Source: Gordonia hongkongensis (GTDB taxonomy: Bacteria; Actinomycetota; Actinomycetes; Mycobacteriales; Mycobacteriaceae). From it: a stretch of 64,000 nt of DNA. The DNA lies in contig NZ_CP095552.1 of assembly GCF_023078355.1 (NCBI RefSeq), positions 4,092,001 to 4,156,000 of the forward strand, given 5' to 3'. Both the position numbers and the translations under genes were made by a program. Under the pieces are notes generated by a model. That model was not told the origin of the DNA and made no database searches. It worked only from the letters and a program-made list of their open reading frames with translations. Shown here piece after piece: positions 8,645 to 17,175 of this stretch; the first letter of the stretch is position 1; each line of letters starts with the position of its first letter.

Positions 8645-9457
8645 TCAGACCTTCGAATGCCCCATGTCGATCTGGAACTCGGCCGCGGTGATCCCCTTGG
8701 CACTGTCGGACGCGAGGTAGAGGACGGCGTCGGAGATCTCGTCGAGCGCGGCGACCGGATGGTAGTCGAGGATCGACGTGAAATGCGGTTTGACCCAGGG
8801 GATTCCGAAGATCCGGTGGGCCTCGGTGTCAGCCACACCCATCGGGGTGTCGACCGCGTACGGGTGCACGCTGTTCACCCGGATGCGGTGATGCCCGAGC
8901 TCTTTGGCGGTCGTCTGCGTCAGTCCGACGAGGCCGTACTTCGACGCCGAGTACGACGCCTGCATCGGCATCGCCTTCAGGCCCGCAACCGAGCTGATCA
9001 CGGTGATCGAGCCGCCGTTGGCCGCTTCGAGCATCGCCGGGATGGTGGCCTTCAGCGTCTTCCACGCACCGACGAGGTTGATGTCGACGACGTCGGTGAA
9101 CTGTTCTTCACTGAGCTCCCAGACCTTGCCCCAGGTCAGCACGCCGGCGTTGGCGACCACGTGGTCGAGCCGGCCGAACTGCTCGACGGCGTCGGCCACG
9201 AGCTGCTGCTGGAAGGCGAGGTCCCGGGTGTCACCCTGTCGCACAAGGATCTTCCCACCGACGCCCTCGACGAGACGGATCGTCTCGGCTAGGTCGTCGG
9301 CGGTGGCCGCGGGGTAGGTCGCATGGTCGATGATCGGACCCGCGATGTCCAGGCCGACGATCGCGGCCCCCTCACGAGCGAACCGGATCGCGTGGTTGCG
9401 ACCTTGACCCCGGGCGATGCCGGTGATGTAGACGACCTTGCCGTCGAACTGTCCCAT
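8645..9457 (-). CDS. Mycofactocin-coupled short-chain dehydrogenase
   Basis: A 270-residue classical SDR. It has the nucleotide motif GIARGQGRNHA near the N-terminus, VANAGV and the catalytic YSASK. An extra loop before the usual DVT region (YPAATADDLAETIRLVEGVGGKI) is the hallmark of the SDR subfamily that keeps its nicotinamide cofactor bound and hands electrons to mycofactocin. It follows mftD on the same strand, as an SDR does in the M. tuberculosis locus (Rv0687 in my recollection). The start at 9457 lies only 8 bases from a KstR-type operator, so the transcript may have almost no leader. The substrate is unknown; a sterol or terpenoid alcohol would fit the operator. Confidence 0.88.
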   Translation of the reverse strand: MGQFDGKVVYITGIARGQGRNHAIRFAREGAAIVGLDIAGPIIDHATYPAATADDLAETIRLVEGVGGKILVRQGDTRDLAFQQQLVADAVEQFGRLDHVVANAGVLTWGKVWELSEEQFTDVVDINLVGAWKTLKATIPAMLEAANGGSITVISSVAGLKAMPMQASYSASKYGLVGLTQTTAKELGHHRIRVNSVHPYAVDTPMGVADTEAHRIFGIPWVKPHFTSILDYHPVAALDEISDAVLYLASDSAKGITAAEFQIDMGHSKV

Positions 9458-9458
9458 G

Positions 9459-9486
9459 GCAGAACTGTAACACGTTCTAGTTCTGC
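9459..9486. promoter_or_regulatory. KstR-type operator inside a 28-bp dyad before the MFT-coupled SDR
   Basis: TGTAACACGTTCTA at 9466-9479 fits the KstR consensus TNNAACNNGTTNNA. It is embedded in a larger dyad whose outer arms GCAGAACT (9459-9466) and AGTTCTGC (9479-9486) are perfectly complementary. The site ends immediately before the SDR start codon at 9457. Confidence 0.65.
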
Positions 9487-9532
9487 TTCCCCAGGGTTCG
9501 CGGGCACATCCCCAGCGTCATCTGAGGACGGG

Positions 9533-10732
9533 TCAGATGCTCCCGAACGAGCGGGTGAAACCGTCGGGAACGACGAGGTCGGCGGCCGACAGCTCGTGCA
9601 CGCTCTTGTGCCCGAGACCCATCAGCACACCGTCGAGCCCCATGCGCAGGAGATCCAGCACGTTCTCCACACCGGCCTGGCCGTTGGCCGCGAGACCCCA
9701 GAGGTACGCACGGCCGATCATGACCGCGCGGGCCCCGAGCGCCAACGCCTTGGCCACATCGCTGCCGCGTCGGATACCACCGTCGAGCAGGACCTCGATG
9801 TCGTTGCCCACGGCCGTCGCGATGTCGGGGAGAAGGCGGATCGTGGCGGGGGTGCCGTCGAGGTTGTTGCCACCGTGGTTGGACACCGACAGTGCGGTTG
9901 CGCCGATGTCCACCGCACGCTTGGCATCGTCGAGGCGGGTGATGCCCTTGACCATGAACGGCCCATCCCACTGCTCGCGCAACCACTTCAGGTCTTCCCA
10001 GGTGGGCGGCGGGGTGCTCATCCACGAGCCGTAGGCGCCGAAGAACGTCGGTCCCGGCACCCCCTGCGGTGTGAGGTTGGGTGCGGTCAGGTCGGGGATG
10101 TTGATCTTTCCGCCCTTGACCCAGTCGAGTGCGTACCGCGGCTTGACCGCGATCTCCGGCCCCAGGCGCAGCAGCGCCTTGAGGTTGACCTTCTCGGGGA
10201 TCTCGGGGCTGCCCCAGTCGCGCCCGACGTTGAAGACCCAGTCGGTGGTGACGATGAGACCTTTCGCACCGGCCGCCTTGGCGCGCTCGGCTCGGGCGAG
10301 GATCTCGTCGCGGCTGCCCAGCCAGTAGATCTGGAAGTGGACCTTGTCGTTGACGGCGGTGACCTCTTCGACCGCGTGCGAGGCGAAGCTCGACAGTCCC
10401 ATCGCGGTGCCACGGGCGGCCGCCGCGCGGGCCACGGCCACCTCACCGTCCGGGTCGACGGCCTGCACACCCGTCGGCGAGATCATCACCGGGAACGAGA
10501 TCTCCTCTCCCATCACCGTTGTCGTCATCTCGCGGTCGGACTGCGCACCGACGACGTGCGGCGCCCAGCCCAGTTCGGAGAACGCGCGGACGTTGTCGTC
10601 GACGGTGACACCGGCCTGCGTACCGGCGACCAGCGACGAGTACACCGATTTGGGCAGCCGCTTCTTGGCCCGGCGCTGCGCCTCGGTGACGGTCTCGAAC
10701 CAGGGATTTCGGGCCCAGGGGTTGGCAGACAT
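9533..10732 (-). CDS. mftD: MftD, FMN-dependent premycofactocin synthase
   Basis: A 399-residue member of the FMN-dependent alpha-hydroxy-acid dehydrogenase family. MftD oxidatively deaminates the peptide-derived lactam to give the redox-active dione of premycofactocin. Landmarks are FPVMISPTGVQAV, the flavin-site VTTDW, MVKGI, and the catalytic SNHGGNNLDG followed by LLDGGIRRGSDV and MIGRAYLWG. ATG 10732 is chosen because AGTAGGAAG sits 4-5 bases upstream; ATG 10747 and 10759 are in-frame alternatives. MftC ends 102 bases upstream on the same strand. It corresponds to the gene once annotated lldD1 in M. tuberculosis. Confidence 0.93.
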   Translation of the reverse strand: MSANPWARNPWFETVTEAQRRAKKRLPKSVYSSLVAGTQAGVTVDDNVRAFSELGWAPHVVGAQSDREMTTTVMGEEISFPVMISPTGVQAVDPDGEVAVARAAAARGTAMGLSSFASHAVEEVTAVNDKVHFQIYWLGSRDEILARAERAKAAGAKGLIVTTDWVFNVGRDWGSPEIPEKVNLKALLRLGPEIAVKPRYALDWVKGGKINIPDLTAPNLTPQGVPGPTFFGAYGSWMSTPPPTWEDLKWLREQWDGPFMVKGITRLDDAKRAVDIGATALSVSNHGGNNLDGTPATIRLLPDIATAVGNDIEVLLDGGIRRGSDVAKALALGARAVMIGRAYLWGLAANGQAGVENVLDLLRMGLDGVLMGLGHKSVHELSAADLVVPDGFTRSFGSI

Positions 10733-10834
10733 GTTCTTCCTACTCATTGATCCATCCATGGAGACCGGTTGGCTCTCATGGAGACGGGGCGCCGGTTCCG
10801 ACGACGGCGCGCCCCGTGGTGTACCGCGGGCGAT

Positions 10835-12130
10835 CTACCGCGCGGCGGGGGTGAACCCGGCGAGCGGGTTCTCGTCACAGGACTTGGTGGGACGCGAGGC
10901 CACCGGGCTCAGGTCGCCGTCGGGCCGCCGGGTCATCAGGGTCAGCGGCGTGCCGCGTGAATGGTCCTTGTTGGCGGTCGGTTTCGTGCGGTCGCCGGCG
11001 AGGAGCTCCTCACCGTAACCCTGCACGCACTCCGGGTCCGGGCCGGCGAGCGGGAGGCCGGTGAAGAACTTCGCGGCCATGCACCCGCCGCGGCAGGCGT
11101 CGAAATGCGCGCACTTCGTGCAGGCGCCGGCATTCTGCGGTTCGCGCAATTCGGTGAACAGGTCCGACCGCTGCCAGATCTCCTGGAATCCGCCGTCGGA
11201 CAGGATGTTCCCGGCGAGGAAGTTCTCGTGGATCGCGAACGGGCATGCGTACACGTCGCCGACCGGGTCGATGAGGCAGACCACGCGTCCCGCACCACAC
11301 AGATTGAGGCCGGGGAGGCCGCCGCCGGAATCGGAACCGAACGCCGACAGATGGAAGAACGAGTCACCCGTCAGCACTCGATCACCGTGTGCGACAAGCC
11401 AGTCGTAGAGTTCGCGCTGCTGGTGCGGCAACGGATGCAGGTCATCCCACACGTCGGCACCCCGGCCGGAGGGGCGCAACCGGGTGATGCGCAGCGTGGC
11501 GTTGTAGCGGTCGGCGAGCGCCTTGAACTCGTCGAGTTGCGCGACGTTCTGTCGTGTCATGACGACGCTGATCTTGGCGTCGGCGAAACCCGCCTCTGCC
11601 AGGTTCTCCAGCGCACGGACGGCCATGTCGAACGAACCCGGACCGCGGACCGCGTCGTTGACCTCCGCGGTGGCACCGTCCAGCGAGATCTGGACGTCGA
11701 CATAATCCGACGCCGCGAGTCTCGCGGCCACCTTCTTGTCGATGCGCAGGCCGTTGGTGGAGAACTTCACCCCCACCTGATGGCTGGTGGCGTAGTCGAC
11801 GAGCTCCCAGAAGTCCGGGCGAACGGTAGGTTCGCCGCCGCCGATGTTGACGTAGAAGACCTGCATCCGCTGCAGCTCGTCGATGATCGCCTTGCACTGT
11901 TCGGTGGACAGCTCGCGGGGATCGCGTTTGCCCGACGACGACAGACAGTGCACGCACGCGAGGTTGCACGCATAGGTCAGTTCCCAGGTGAGGCAGATGG
12001 GCGCGTCGAGACCCTTCTCGAACTGGTCGACGAGCCGGCCGACCTTCGGCACCTCGCCTGCGGTGGGCGCGGGCGCCCGGAGTGCACTCGCGAATTCGGT
12101 TGCTGTGGGCGGCATCTCGATGGTCGTCAT
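10835..12130 (-). CDS. mftC: MftC, radical SAM mycofactocin peptide maturase
   Basis: A 431-residue radical SAM/SPASM enzyme. It oxidatively decarboxylates the C-terminal Tyr of MftA and then links it to the preceding Val. The radical SAM cluster ligands are Cys55, Cys59 and Cys62 (ACNLACVHC). C-terminal SPASM cysteines appear in CGAGRVVC, YACPF and CTKCAHFDACRGGC for the auxiliary clusters. ATG 12130 follows AAGGA; the in-frame ATG at 12190 is less likely. The roughly 30 residues before RLVDQFEKGLDAP and the basic C-terminal tail are longer than in the mycobacterial protein. MftB ends 73 bases upstream. Confidence 0.95.
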   Translation of the reverse strand: MTTIEMPPTATEFASALRAPAPTAGEVPKVGRLVDQFEKGLDAPICLTWELTYACNLACVHCLSSSGKRDPRELSTEQCKAIIDELQRMQVFYVNIGGGEPTVRPDFWELVDYATSHQVGVKFSTNGLRIDKKVAARLAASDYVDVQISLDGATAEVNDAVRGPGSFDMAVRALENLAEAGFADAKISVVMTRQNVAQLDEFKALADRYNATLRITRLRPSGRGADVWDDLHPLPHQQRELYDWLVAHGDRVLTGDSFFHLSAFGSDSGGGLPGLNLCGAGRVVCLIDPVGDVYACPFAIHENFLAGNILSDGGFQEIWQRSDLFTELREPQNAGACTKCAHFDACRGGCMAAKFFTGLPLAGPDPECVQGYGEELLAGDRTKPTANKDHSRGTPLTLMTRRPDGDLSPVASRPTKSCDENPLAGFTPAAR

Positions 12131-12203
12131 CGTTGAGGTCCTTGCATTCGGGGCTGGCGGTTCGGAACTGGGACGTCCGGGCCGGGACATCGGGCCTGAT
12201 CGC

Positions 12204-12554
12204 TCAGGAGCGGGGCACGATCATGCCGCTGTCGGCGAGCGCGGTGAGCGCCTGCAGGTACAGGGGACGTTGGGCGGGCGAGATCCCGGCGGCGAGGAGG
12301 GCGGCCTCCGCCGAGTCGTGGTCGGCGAGCGATAGCACGATGCCGACGACGGTGAGGTTCTTGAGGAACGACAGCTTGCGCGTACCGAAGTGGTACAGCA
12401 GCGCGCCGAACGGTTCCGGCCGCAGAGCGACCTTCGGATTGAGCCGCCACGGCTCGAGCGTGTCGAAACCGGGCGCCTCGGCTGGGGTGTCGAACCGGAC
12501 CCCGGCGACCGCGGAACGGTCGCCGGAGGTCGGATTCGATGTCGGGGCTGACAT
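12204..12554 (-). CDS. mftB: MftB, mycofactocin precursor-binding chaperone
   Basis: A 116-residue RiPP recognition element protein that binds the MftA leader and presents the core to MftC. The family signature region is LNPKVALRPEPFGALLYHFGTRKLSFL. The ATG at 12554 shares its A with the TGA of mftA (TGATG), so the two are translationally coupled. An in-frame extension to 12668 overlaps mftA in another frame and is rejected. Confidence 0.93.
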   Translation of the reverse strand: MSAPTSNPTSGDRSAVAGVRFDTPAEAPGFDTLEPWRLNPKVALRPEPFGALLYHFGTRKLSFLKNLTVVGIVLSLADHDSAEAALLAAGISPAQRPLYLQALTALADSGMIVPRS

Positions 12555-12661
12555 CAGTAGACCCCGCACATCCCGTCGATCGAGACCTCTTCGACGAGTG
12601 ACTCGGCGAGGAGTTCGGTGTCGTTCGAGCTGTGACTGGTCGCAGCGGACTGATCTGCCAT
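12554..12661 (-). CDS. mftA: MftA, mycofactocin precursor peptide
   Basis: A 35-residue peptide, too short for ordinary ORF calling. The acidic helical leader ([13 protein letters not shown]) is followed by the invariant core DGMCGVY at the C-terminus. MftC modifies the final Val-Tyr and MftE releases it to become the cofactor. AGGAGG at 12670-12675, eight bases before the ATG, is the strongest ribosome site in the locus, fitting a precursor needed in bulk. The stop overlaps the mftB start by one base. It is the first gene of the mft operon and diverges from mftR. Confidence 0.96.
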   Translation of the reverse strand: MADQSAATSHSSNDTELLAESLVEEVSIDGMCGVY

Positions 12662-12688
12662 GATCCATACCTCCTGGTTGGTGGGTTA

Positions 12689-12702
12689 GTGATGTGGATC
12701 AC
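12689..12702. promoter_or_regulatory. Inverted repeat in the mftA-mftR divergent promoter
   Basis: GTGAT-N4-ATCAC is perfectly symmetrical and lies in the 158-base gap between mftA and mftR, 27 bases before the mftA start codon. Its position makes it a candidate MftR operator. The arms are only five bases long. Confidence 0.35.
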
Positions 12703-12819
12703 GACAGACTTTAGTGGCACTCGGTGCAGAAATCCAGCGTTTGCGAGCGAACTGCCCGAATGGCCAGGTGGACGGTTCTGCCGATCCGAACGACACCGGT
12801 CCCATAGGCTGAGGTCCCG

Positions 12820-13437
12820 ATGACCACGAAGATGCGCGGTGACGAGCCCGCACGTACCCCGCCGGGCCGGCGCCCCATCACGTCGCGTGCGCAGATCAGC
12901 GCACTCGCGATCCGCCTCTTCACCACCCAGGGCTTCGAGGACACCAGCGTCGACGACATCGCCGAGGCGGCCGGGATAGCCCGGCGCACACTGTTCCGGT
13001 ACTACTCGTCGAAGAACGAGATCCCGTGGGGCGAGTTCGACGACCATCTCCGCGAACTACGCACCCTCCTCGCCGGCATCCCGCGCGAGACGCCGATGGC
13101 ACAGGCCCTCGTCGACGCCCTCGTCTCGTTCAACCGGGTGCCCGCCGAGGAACTCGACAACCATCGCCGACGTATGTCCCTCCTCCTCGGGGTGCCTGCG
13201 CTGCAGGCACATTCGATGATCGTCTATGCCGACTGGCGTCAGGTCATCGCCGAGTTCTGCGCGACCCGGCTGGGCGTCGATGTCCGCGATCACCTGCCGC
13301 AGACCATCGGCTGGCTGTGTCTCGGTGCCGCCCTCGCCGCGTACGAGAAATGGCTCGACGACCCCGATGCCGACCTGGAGACGCTCATCGAGTCCGGCGC
13401 GCGCACCGTGGCCGACGGCGTGGCGGCCCTGGCGTGA
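12820..13437 (+). CDS. mftR: MftR, TetR-family regulator of mycofactocin genes
   Basis: A 205-residue TetR protein. The N-terminal helix-turn-helix spans roughly residues 20-65, from ALAIRLFTTQGFEDTSVDDIAEAAGIA to RTLFRYYSSKNEI. The C-terminal domain contains the conserved GVPALQAHSMIVYADWR and GWLCLGAALAAYEKWL. Mycobacterial MftR represses the mft operon and is released by long-chain acyl-CoAs. It diverges from mftA across 158 bases, the standard arrangement for this locus. Confidence 0.92.
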   Translation: MTTKMRGDEPARTPPGRRPITSRAQISALAIRLFTTQGFEDTSVDDIAEAAGIARRTLFRYYSSKNEIPWGEFDDHLRELRTLLAGIPRETPMAQALVDALVSFNRVPAEELDNHRRRMSLLLGVPALQAHSMIVYADWRQVIAEFCATRLGVDVRDHLPQTIGWLCLGAALAAYEKWLDDPDADLETLIESGARTVADGVAALA

Positions 13438-13511
13438 CTACGCTGGCAACGGCCGCACGGGATCGACCGCAAGCCCCTCGTGGGAACACCGGTCGTTGCG
13501 CTAGGCTGAAG

Positions 13512-13525
13512 TAGAACGTGTTCTA
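13512..13525. promoter_or_regulatory. KstR operator upstream of kshB
   Basis: TAGAACGTGTTCTA matches the KstR consensus TNNAACNNGTTNNA at every fixed position and has perfect 6-base arms. It lies 43 bases before the kshB start codon. KstR is the TetR repressor of early sterol catabolism, which fits the identity of the gene. Confidence 0.85.
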
Positions 13526-13568
13526 ATTTGGGCCGGGGTGCCGGTCCTCGACGGCGGAGACTGCGCAC

Positions 13569-14627
13569 ATGTCTGACCTGACCCCTCACGGTTCACGCAG
13601 CGTGATCCTCACGGTGTCCGAGGTGATCGACGAGACGGCCGAGGCCAAGTCCATCGCCTTCGAGGTACCCGAGGCCTCGCCGAAGCCGTTCACCGATTAC
13701 AAACCGGGGCAGTTCCTCACGCTACGGATTCCGAGCGAGCAGACCGGCTCAGTCGCGCGCTGCTACTCCCTCGCGTCGTCGCCGTTCACCGACCCGCGGC
13801 CCAAGGTGACCGTGAAGCGCACCGCCGACGGCTACGGATCCAACTGGGTGTGCGACAACCTCTCCCCCGGCACCCAGGTCGAGGTGCTGCCGCCGTCGGG
13901 CGTGTTCACCCCGAAGTCCTATGACACCCCATTGCTGCTCATCGCGGCGGGCAGCGGTGTCACGCCGGTGATGTCGATCCTCAAGGCGGCCCTCGAGAAG
14001 GGCGGCGCACCGATCGTCTTCTTCTATGCCAACCGGGACGTCGCCGACGTGATCTTCGCCGCCGAACTCCGAGAACTCCTGGCCGCCCACCCGGATCGGC
14101 TCACCCTCGTCCACTGGCTCGAATCACTCCAGGGTCTGCCGAGTGCGGCCGCTCTGGCAACGGCTTTCGCGCCCTACGCGACGTCGCACGTCGCCTACAT
14201 GTGCGGACCGGGCCCGTTCATGGATGCCGTCCACAAGGGTCTGTCGGACGCGAACTTCCCGCACCACAACGTCCACACCGAGGTCTACAACTCGCTGTCC
14301 GGCGACCCGTTCGCCGACGTCGAACTCGGCGAGGTGAGTGAGGAGGAGCAGGCGGGTGCCGCCACCGTCGAGGTGGAGCTCGACGGTGAGACCCACACCC
14401 TGACCTGGCCTCGCTCACGAACTCTCGTCGACATCATGCTCGCCGCCGGACTCGATGCGCCGTATTCCTGCCAGGAGGGTGAGTGCGGTTCGTGCGCCTG
14501 CACTCTCACCGAGGGCAGCGTCGACATGGACAACGCCGGCGCGCTCGACCCCGAGGACATCGAGGACGGGTACATCCTCGGCTGTCAGGCGCATCCGACA
14601 TCGGACACGCTGAAGATCGAATTCTGA
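13569..14627 (+). CDS. kshB: KshB, reductase of 3-ketosteroid 9-alpha-hydroxylase
   Basis: A 352-residue reductase that passes electrons from NAD(P)H to the Rieske oxygenase KshA, which opens the steroid ring system together with KstD. The N-terminal ferredoxin-reductase domain has RCYSLASSP for FAD and LIAAGSGVTPVMSIL plus YMCGPGPFM for the nicotinamide cofactor. The C-terminal plant-type 2Fe-2S domain has CQEGECGSCAC and a distal ILGCQ cysteine. The upstream KstR box strongly supports the steroid role over generic phenol-hydroxylase reductases of the same architecture. No kshA is present in the window. Confidence 0.88.
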   Translation: MSDLTPHGSRSVILTVSEVIDETAEAKSIAFEVPEASPKPFTDYKPGQFLTLRIPSEQTGSVARCYSLASSPFTDPRPKVTVKRTADGYGSNWVCDNLSPGTQVEVLPPSGVFTPKSYDTPLLLIAAGSGVTPVMSILKAALEKGGAPIVFFYANRDVADVIFAAELRELLAAHPDRLTLVHWLESLQGLPSAAALATAFAPYATSHVAYMCGPGPFMDAVHKGLSDANFPHHNVHTEVYNSLSGDPFADVELGEVSEEEQAGAATVEVELDGETHTLTWPRSRTLVDIMLAAGLDAPYSCQEGECGSCACTLTEGSVDMDNAGALDPEDIEDGYILGCQAHPTSDTLKIEF

Positions 14628-14679
14628 GAGAGTGGTTCGAGTTCGTACAGTCACCGGTCCATCGAAGGAGAACGACGAC

Positions 14680-15069
14680 GTGAGCACCATCCGCGGTTCC
14701 CGGCTCGACCCCGTCCAGCTCGCCCGTGGCCTCGCCGCGATGCTCATCAGCATCGGAGTGCTCCACTTCGTGGCACCCAAACCGTTCGACGAGATCATCC
14801 CGGAGGAGATCCCCGGCGACCCCCGCACCCTGACCTACGCTTCCGGTGTTGCCGAGATCGGTTTGGGCGCGGCACTTCTCGCTCCGAAGACCCGACGCGC
14901 CGCCGGCGCGGCGTCCGTGCTGCTGTTCCTCGCCGTCTATCCCGCCAACATCAACATGGTCCGGCTGTGGTGGGACCGGCCGCTGCCCTACAAGATCGTC
15001 ACCCTGGCCCGGTTGCCGTTCCAGTTCCCGATGATCTGGGCCGCCGCGAAGGTCGCACGCGAGGGCTGA
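14680..15069 (+). CDS. DoxX-like small membrane protein
   Basis: A 129-residue protein with four hydrophobic segments: GLAAMLISIGVLHFV, GVAEIGLGAALLA, AGAASVLLFLAVYP and a weaker C-terminal one ending IWAAAKVA. This size and layout resemble the DoxX/MauE-like membrane family. GTG 14680 is preferred because AAGGAG stands 10 bases upstream; an in-frame GTG at 14632 has no such site. It follows kshB by 52 bases and may share the KstR-controlled transcript. The function is unknown. Confidence 0.7.
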   Translation: MSTIRGSRLDPVQLARGLAAMLISIGVLHFVAPKPFDEIIPEEIPGDPRTLTYASGVAEIGLGAALLAPKTRRAAGAASVLLFLAVYPANINMVRLWWDRPLPYKIVTLARLPFQFPMIWAAAKVAREG

Positions 15070-15114
15070 CCCTTCGAGGCTCGTCGCTAACGCTCCTCAC
15101 ACCTCAGGGAGCAG
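15070..15114. repeat. Intergenic repeat family A, single copy
   Basis: CCCTTCGAGGCTCGTCGC followed by CGCTCCTCACACCTCAGGG and AGCAG matches the family A words at 61.5 kb. It lies between convergent genes, the DoxX-like gene on the plus strand and the AlkD-like gene on the minus strand. Confidence 0.7.
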
Positions 15115-15155
15115 AAAGCGCAGCGGCGCCATCGGATTCGAGAGCACGGAGCCGG

Positions 15156-15887
15156 TCAACGGAGGGCGCGGTAGTGGGCACGCTCCTCCGGGGTCCGGTG
15201 CTCGAGCGCGTATGACAGTGCGGTGCGGCCCATCCGGGCAGCGTTGTCGTCCAGGTAGCCGAGCAGGACGGTCTCGTCGACTCGTTTGCCGACCTCCCGC
15301 AGCATCCAGCCGAATGCCTTCTGGATGAGATCCCGTCGGTCGTCGCGGACGAGCGGCGCCACCGCGAGCAGTGCCGCCGGGTCGCCGTGCTTGATGAAGG
15401 CGAAGGTCGCGATCACCCCCACCCGGCGCCGCCACAGATCATCGTCCCGTGCGTGTTGCAGGACGAGATCGAGTTCGCCGCTGCGCCGGCAGTATTCGCC
15501 GAGGATAGGATCGGCGGACGAGTCGACGAGATCCCAGTTGTTCACCCGGCCGCGGCGCACCGCGTCGAGGTAGAGGTCGACCCAGCCCTTGCCGTCGCCG
15601 CCGCGGCGTAGCTCGCGTTCGAACTCCTCACGCAGGAGGAACAATGCGATCAGGCGATGCTCGTGGATCGGTGAGTCGAGCAACTCGACGACCTGATCCG
15701 GCGCGATGCCGCGGAACCCCTTCGCGAGCTTCCGTTGTACCGGTACACGGATTCCGAGGAATTCATCGCCCTCCCCGTATCCCCCCGGTCGGGCCTGGAA
15801 GAACGCGGCCTGGCCGAGCGCGAGTTCCGGGTCGGCCACCACGGCTGCCGCATCACGCACCCGCGCAGCGGTGGGCGTATCCGTCAT
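15156..15887 (-). CDS. AlkD-like DNA alkylation repair glycosylase
   Basis: A 243-residue all-helical, HEAT-like protein of the AlkC/AlkD family, which excises positively charged N3- and N7-alkylpurines without base flipping. Family residues are seen in NNWDLVDSSA (Trp and catalytic Asp) and QKAFGWMLREVGKR (second Trp). The start is ATG 15887. The flavoprotein gene ends 7 bases upstream on the same strand, so the two are probably co-transcribed, an uninformative pairing. Confidence 0.85.
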   Translation of the reverse strand: MTDTPTAARVRDAAAVVADPELALGQAAFFQARPGGYGEGDEFLGIRVPVQRKLAKGFRGIAPDQVVELLDSPIHEHRLIALFLLREEFERELRRGGDGKGWVDLYLDAVRRGRVNNWDLVDSSADPILGEYCRRSGELDLVLQHARDDDLWRRRVGVIATFAFIKHGDPAALLAVAPLVRDDRRDLIQKAFGWMLREVGKRVDETVLLGYLDDNAARMGRTALSYALEHRTPEERAHYRALR

Positions 15888-15894
15888 TGCGTCA

Positions 15895-17088
15895 CTACAG
15901 CAGATCCGCCACGGGCGTGGGGGTCTGCAGCTTCGGCCGGGTCTTCATCACGGCACCCACCTTGCCGGCGCCCACCACGCCGGTGAGCACGCCGTCCCGG
16001 CTGTAGTACGCGACGAACTTCTTGCCGTCGTCGTCGACGACGTGGACCTCGTCATCGGCGCGCGGAGAGCCGAGTACCTGGATCTTGACGTCGAACTGGT
16101 CGCTCCAGAAATACGCGACCGACGCGGTGACCGCGTCGCCACCGGTGATCTGGTGCGCGACGACCGAGGCCTGCTCGACCGTGTGGTTCCAGTGCTCGAC
16201 GCGTTTCGGCCTCCCGTCCTCGTCGAGCCAGTTCGCCACGTCGCCGAGTGCGAAGACGTTCTCGGCGCTGGTGTGTCCGGTTGCATCACAGGCGATCCCA
16301 CCCCCGACCTCGCGCGCGGCGAGTTCGATGCCCGAACCGTCCAGATACCCGGTCACCGGGGTCGAACCGATACCGACGACGACGATGTCGGCGGGCAGGG
16401 TGGTGCCGTCGGTGAGTTCGACCGCGCTGACCCGCCCGTCGGACACGTCGATCTTCGCGACCCCGACCCCGGTCCGCAGATCGATGCCGTTGGCCACGTG
16501 CAACCGCGACACCAGGGCTCCGATCCGCTCCCCCAGCGCCACGGCGAGCGGCGTCGGAGCCGGTTCGACGAGGCTGACCGCCAGTCCGCGGGCCGAGAGG
16601 CCGGCCGCCACCTCGCATCCGATGAAGCCGGCGCCGATGACGACTCCGGTGCTCGCGGAATCGATCTCGCCACGCAGCGCCACCGCGTCGTCGTAGGTGC
16701 GGAGCACGTGCGCGCCACGGACGTTCTCTGCGAGACCGGGAAACGGCCGCGGATCGAGCCCGGTCGCCAGTACGAGGGTGTCGTAGGCGACGGTGGCGCC
16801 GGAGGCCAGTGTGATCGTCCGGTCCGTCGGTGACACCGCGGTCACCGCTTCACCGAGTCGCAGCGTGATGTCGGAGTCCTCGTAGAACTCCGCGGGTTTG
16901 AGATCGACGCGGTCGTCCTTGCCCAGCAGCACCGACTTCGACAGCGGCGGACGGTCGTACGGCGGATACGCTTCGGCTCCGACGAGGGTGATCGGATCGG
17001 TGAAGCCGTTGTTCCGCAGGTTCTCCGCGACCCGGATCCCGCCGAGTCCGGCCCCGACTATCACCACACCCGCGCTCGATGCACTCAT
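15895..17088 (-). CDS. FAD-dependent ferredoxin/rubredoxin-type reductase
   Basis: A 397-residue NAD(P)H-dependent flavoprotein of the family that reduces ferredoxins for P450s and Rieske oxygenases. It has an N-terminal FAD fold (VIVGAGLGGIRVAENLR), the YDRPPLSK loop, an internal NAD(P)H fold (GVVIGAGFIGCEVAAGLS) and the distal FAD motif NVFALGDVANW. ATG 17088 is preferred to 17124 because AGGGGA precedes it. It could serve the P450 and ferredoxin at 56-59 kb. A homologue sits near the mycofactocin locus in M. tuberculosis (Rv0688 in my recollection). Confidence 0.85.
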   Translation of the reverse strand: MSASSAGVVIVGAGLGGIRVAENLRNNGFTDPITLVGAEAYPPYDRPPLSKSVLLGKDDRVDLKPAEFYEDSDITLRLGEAVTAVSPTDRTITLASGATVAYDTLVLATGLDPRPFPGLAENVRGAHVLRTYDDAVALRGEIDSASTGVVIGAGFIGCEVAAGLSARGLAVSLVEPAPTPLAVALGERIGALVSRLHVANGIDLRTGVGVAKIDVSDGRVSAVELTDGTTLPADIVVVGIGSTPVTGYLDGSGIELAAREVGGGIACDATGHTSAENVFALGDVANWLDEDGRPKRVEHWNHTVEQASVVAHQITGGDAVTASVAYFWSDQFDVKIQVLGSPRADDEVHVVDDDGKKFVAYYSRDGVLTGVVGAGKVGAVMKTRPKLQTPTPVADLL

Positions 17089-17175
17089 CTCTGGTCCCCT
17101 TTTCGTCATCCCACCCGCGAGCACCCGTCTGCGCCGGCGGTCGCGCGGACCGCCCGGGGGCGGGCATCTCGTGTC

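Noticed and set aside
12555..12668. mftB starting at ATG 12668
   Set aside because: The added segment is mftA read in another frame, and the TGATG junction fixes the mftB start at 12554.
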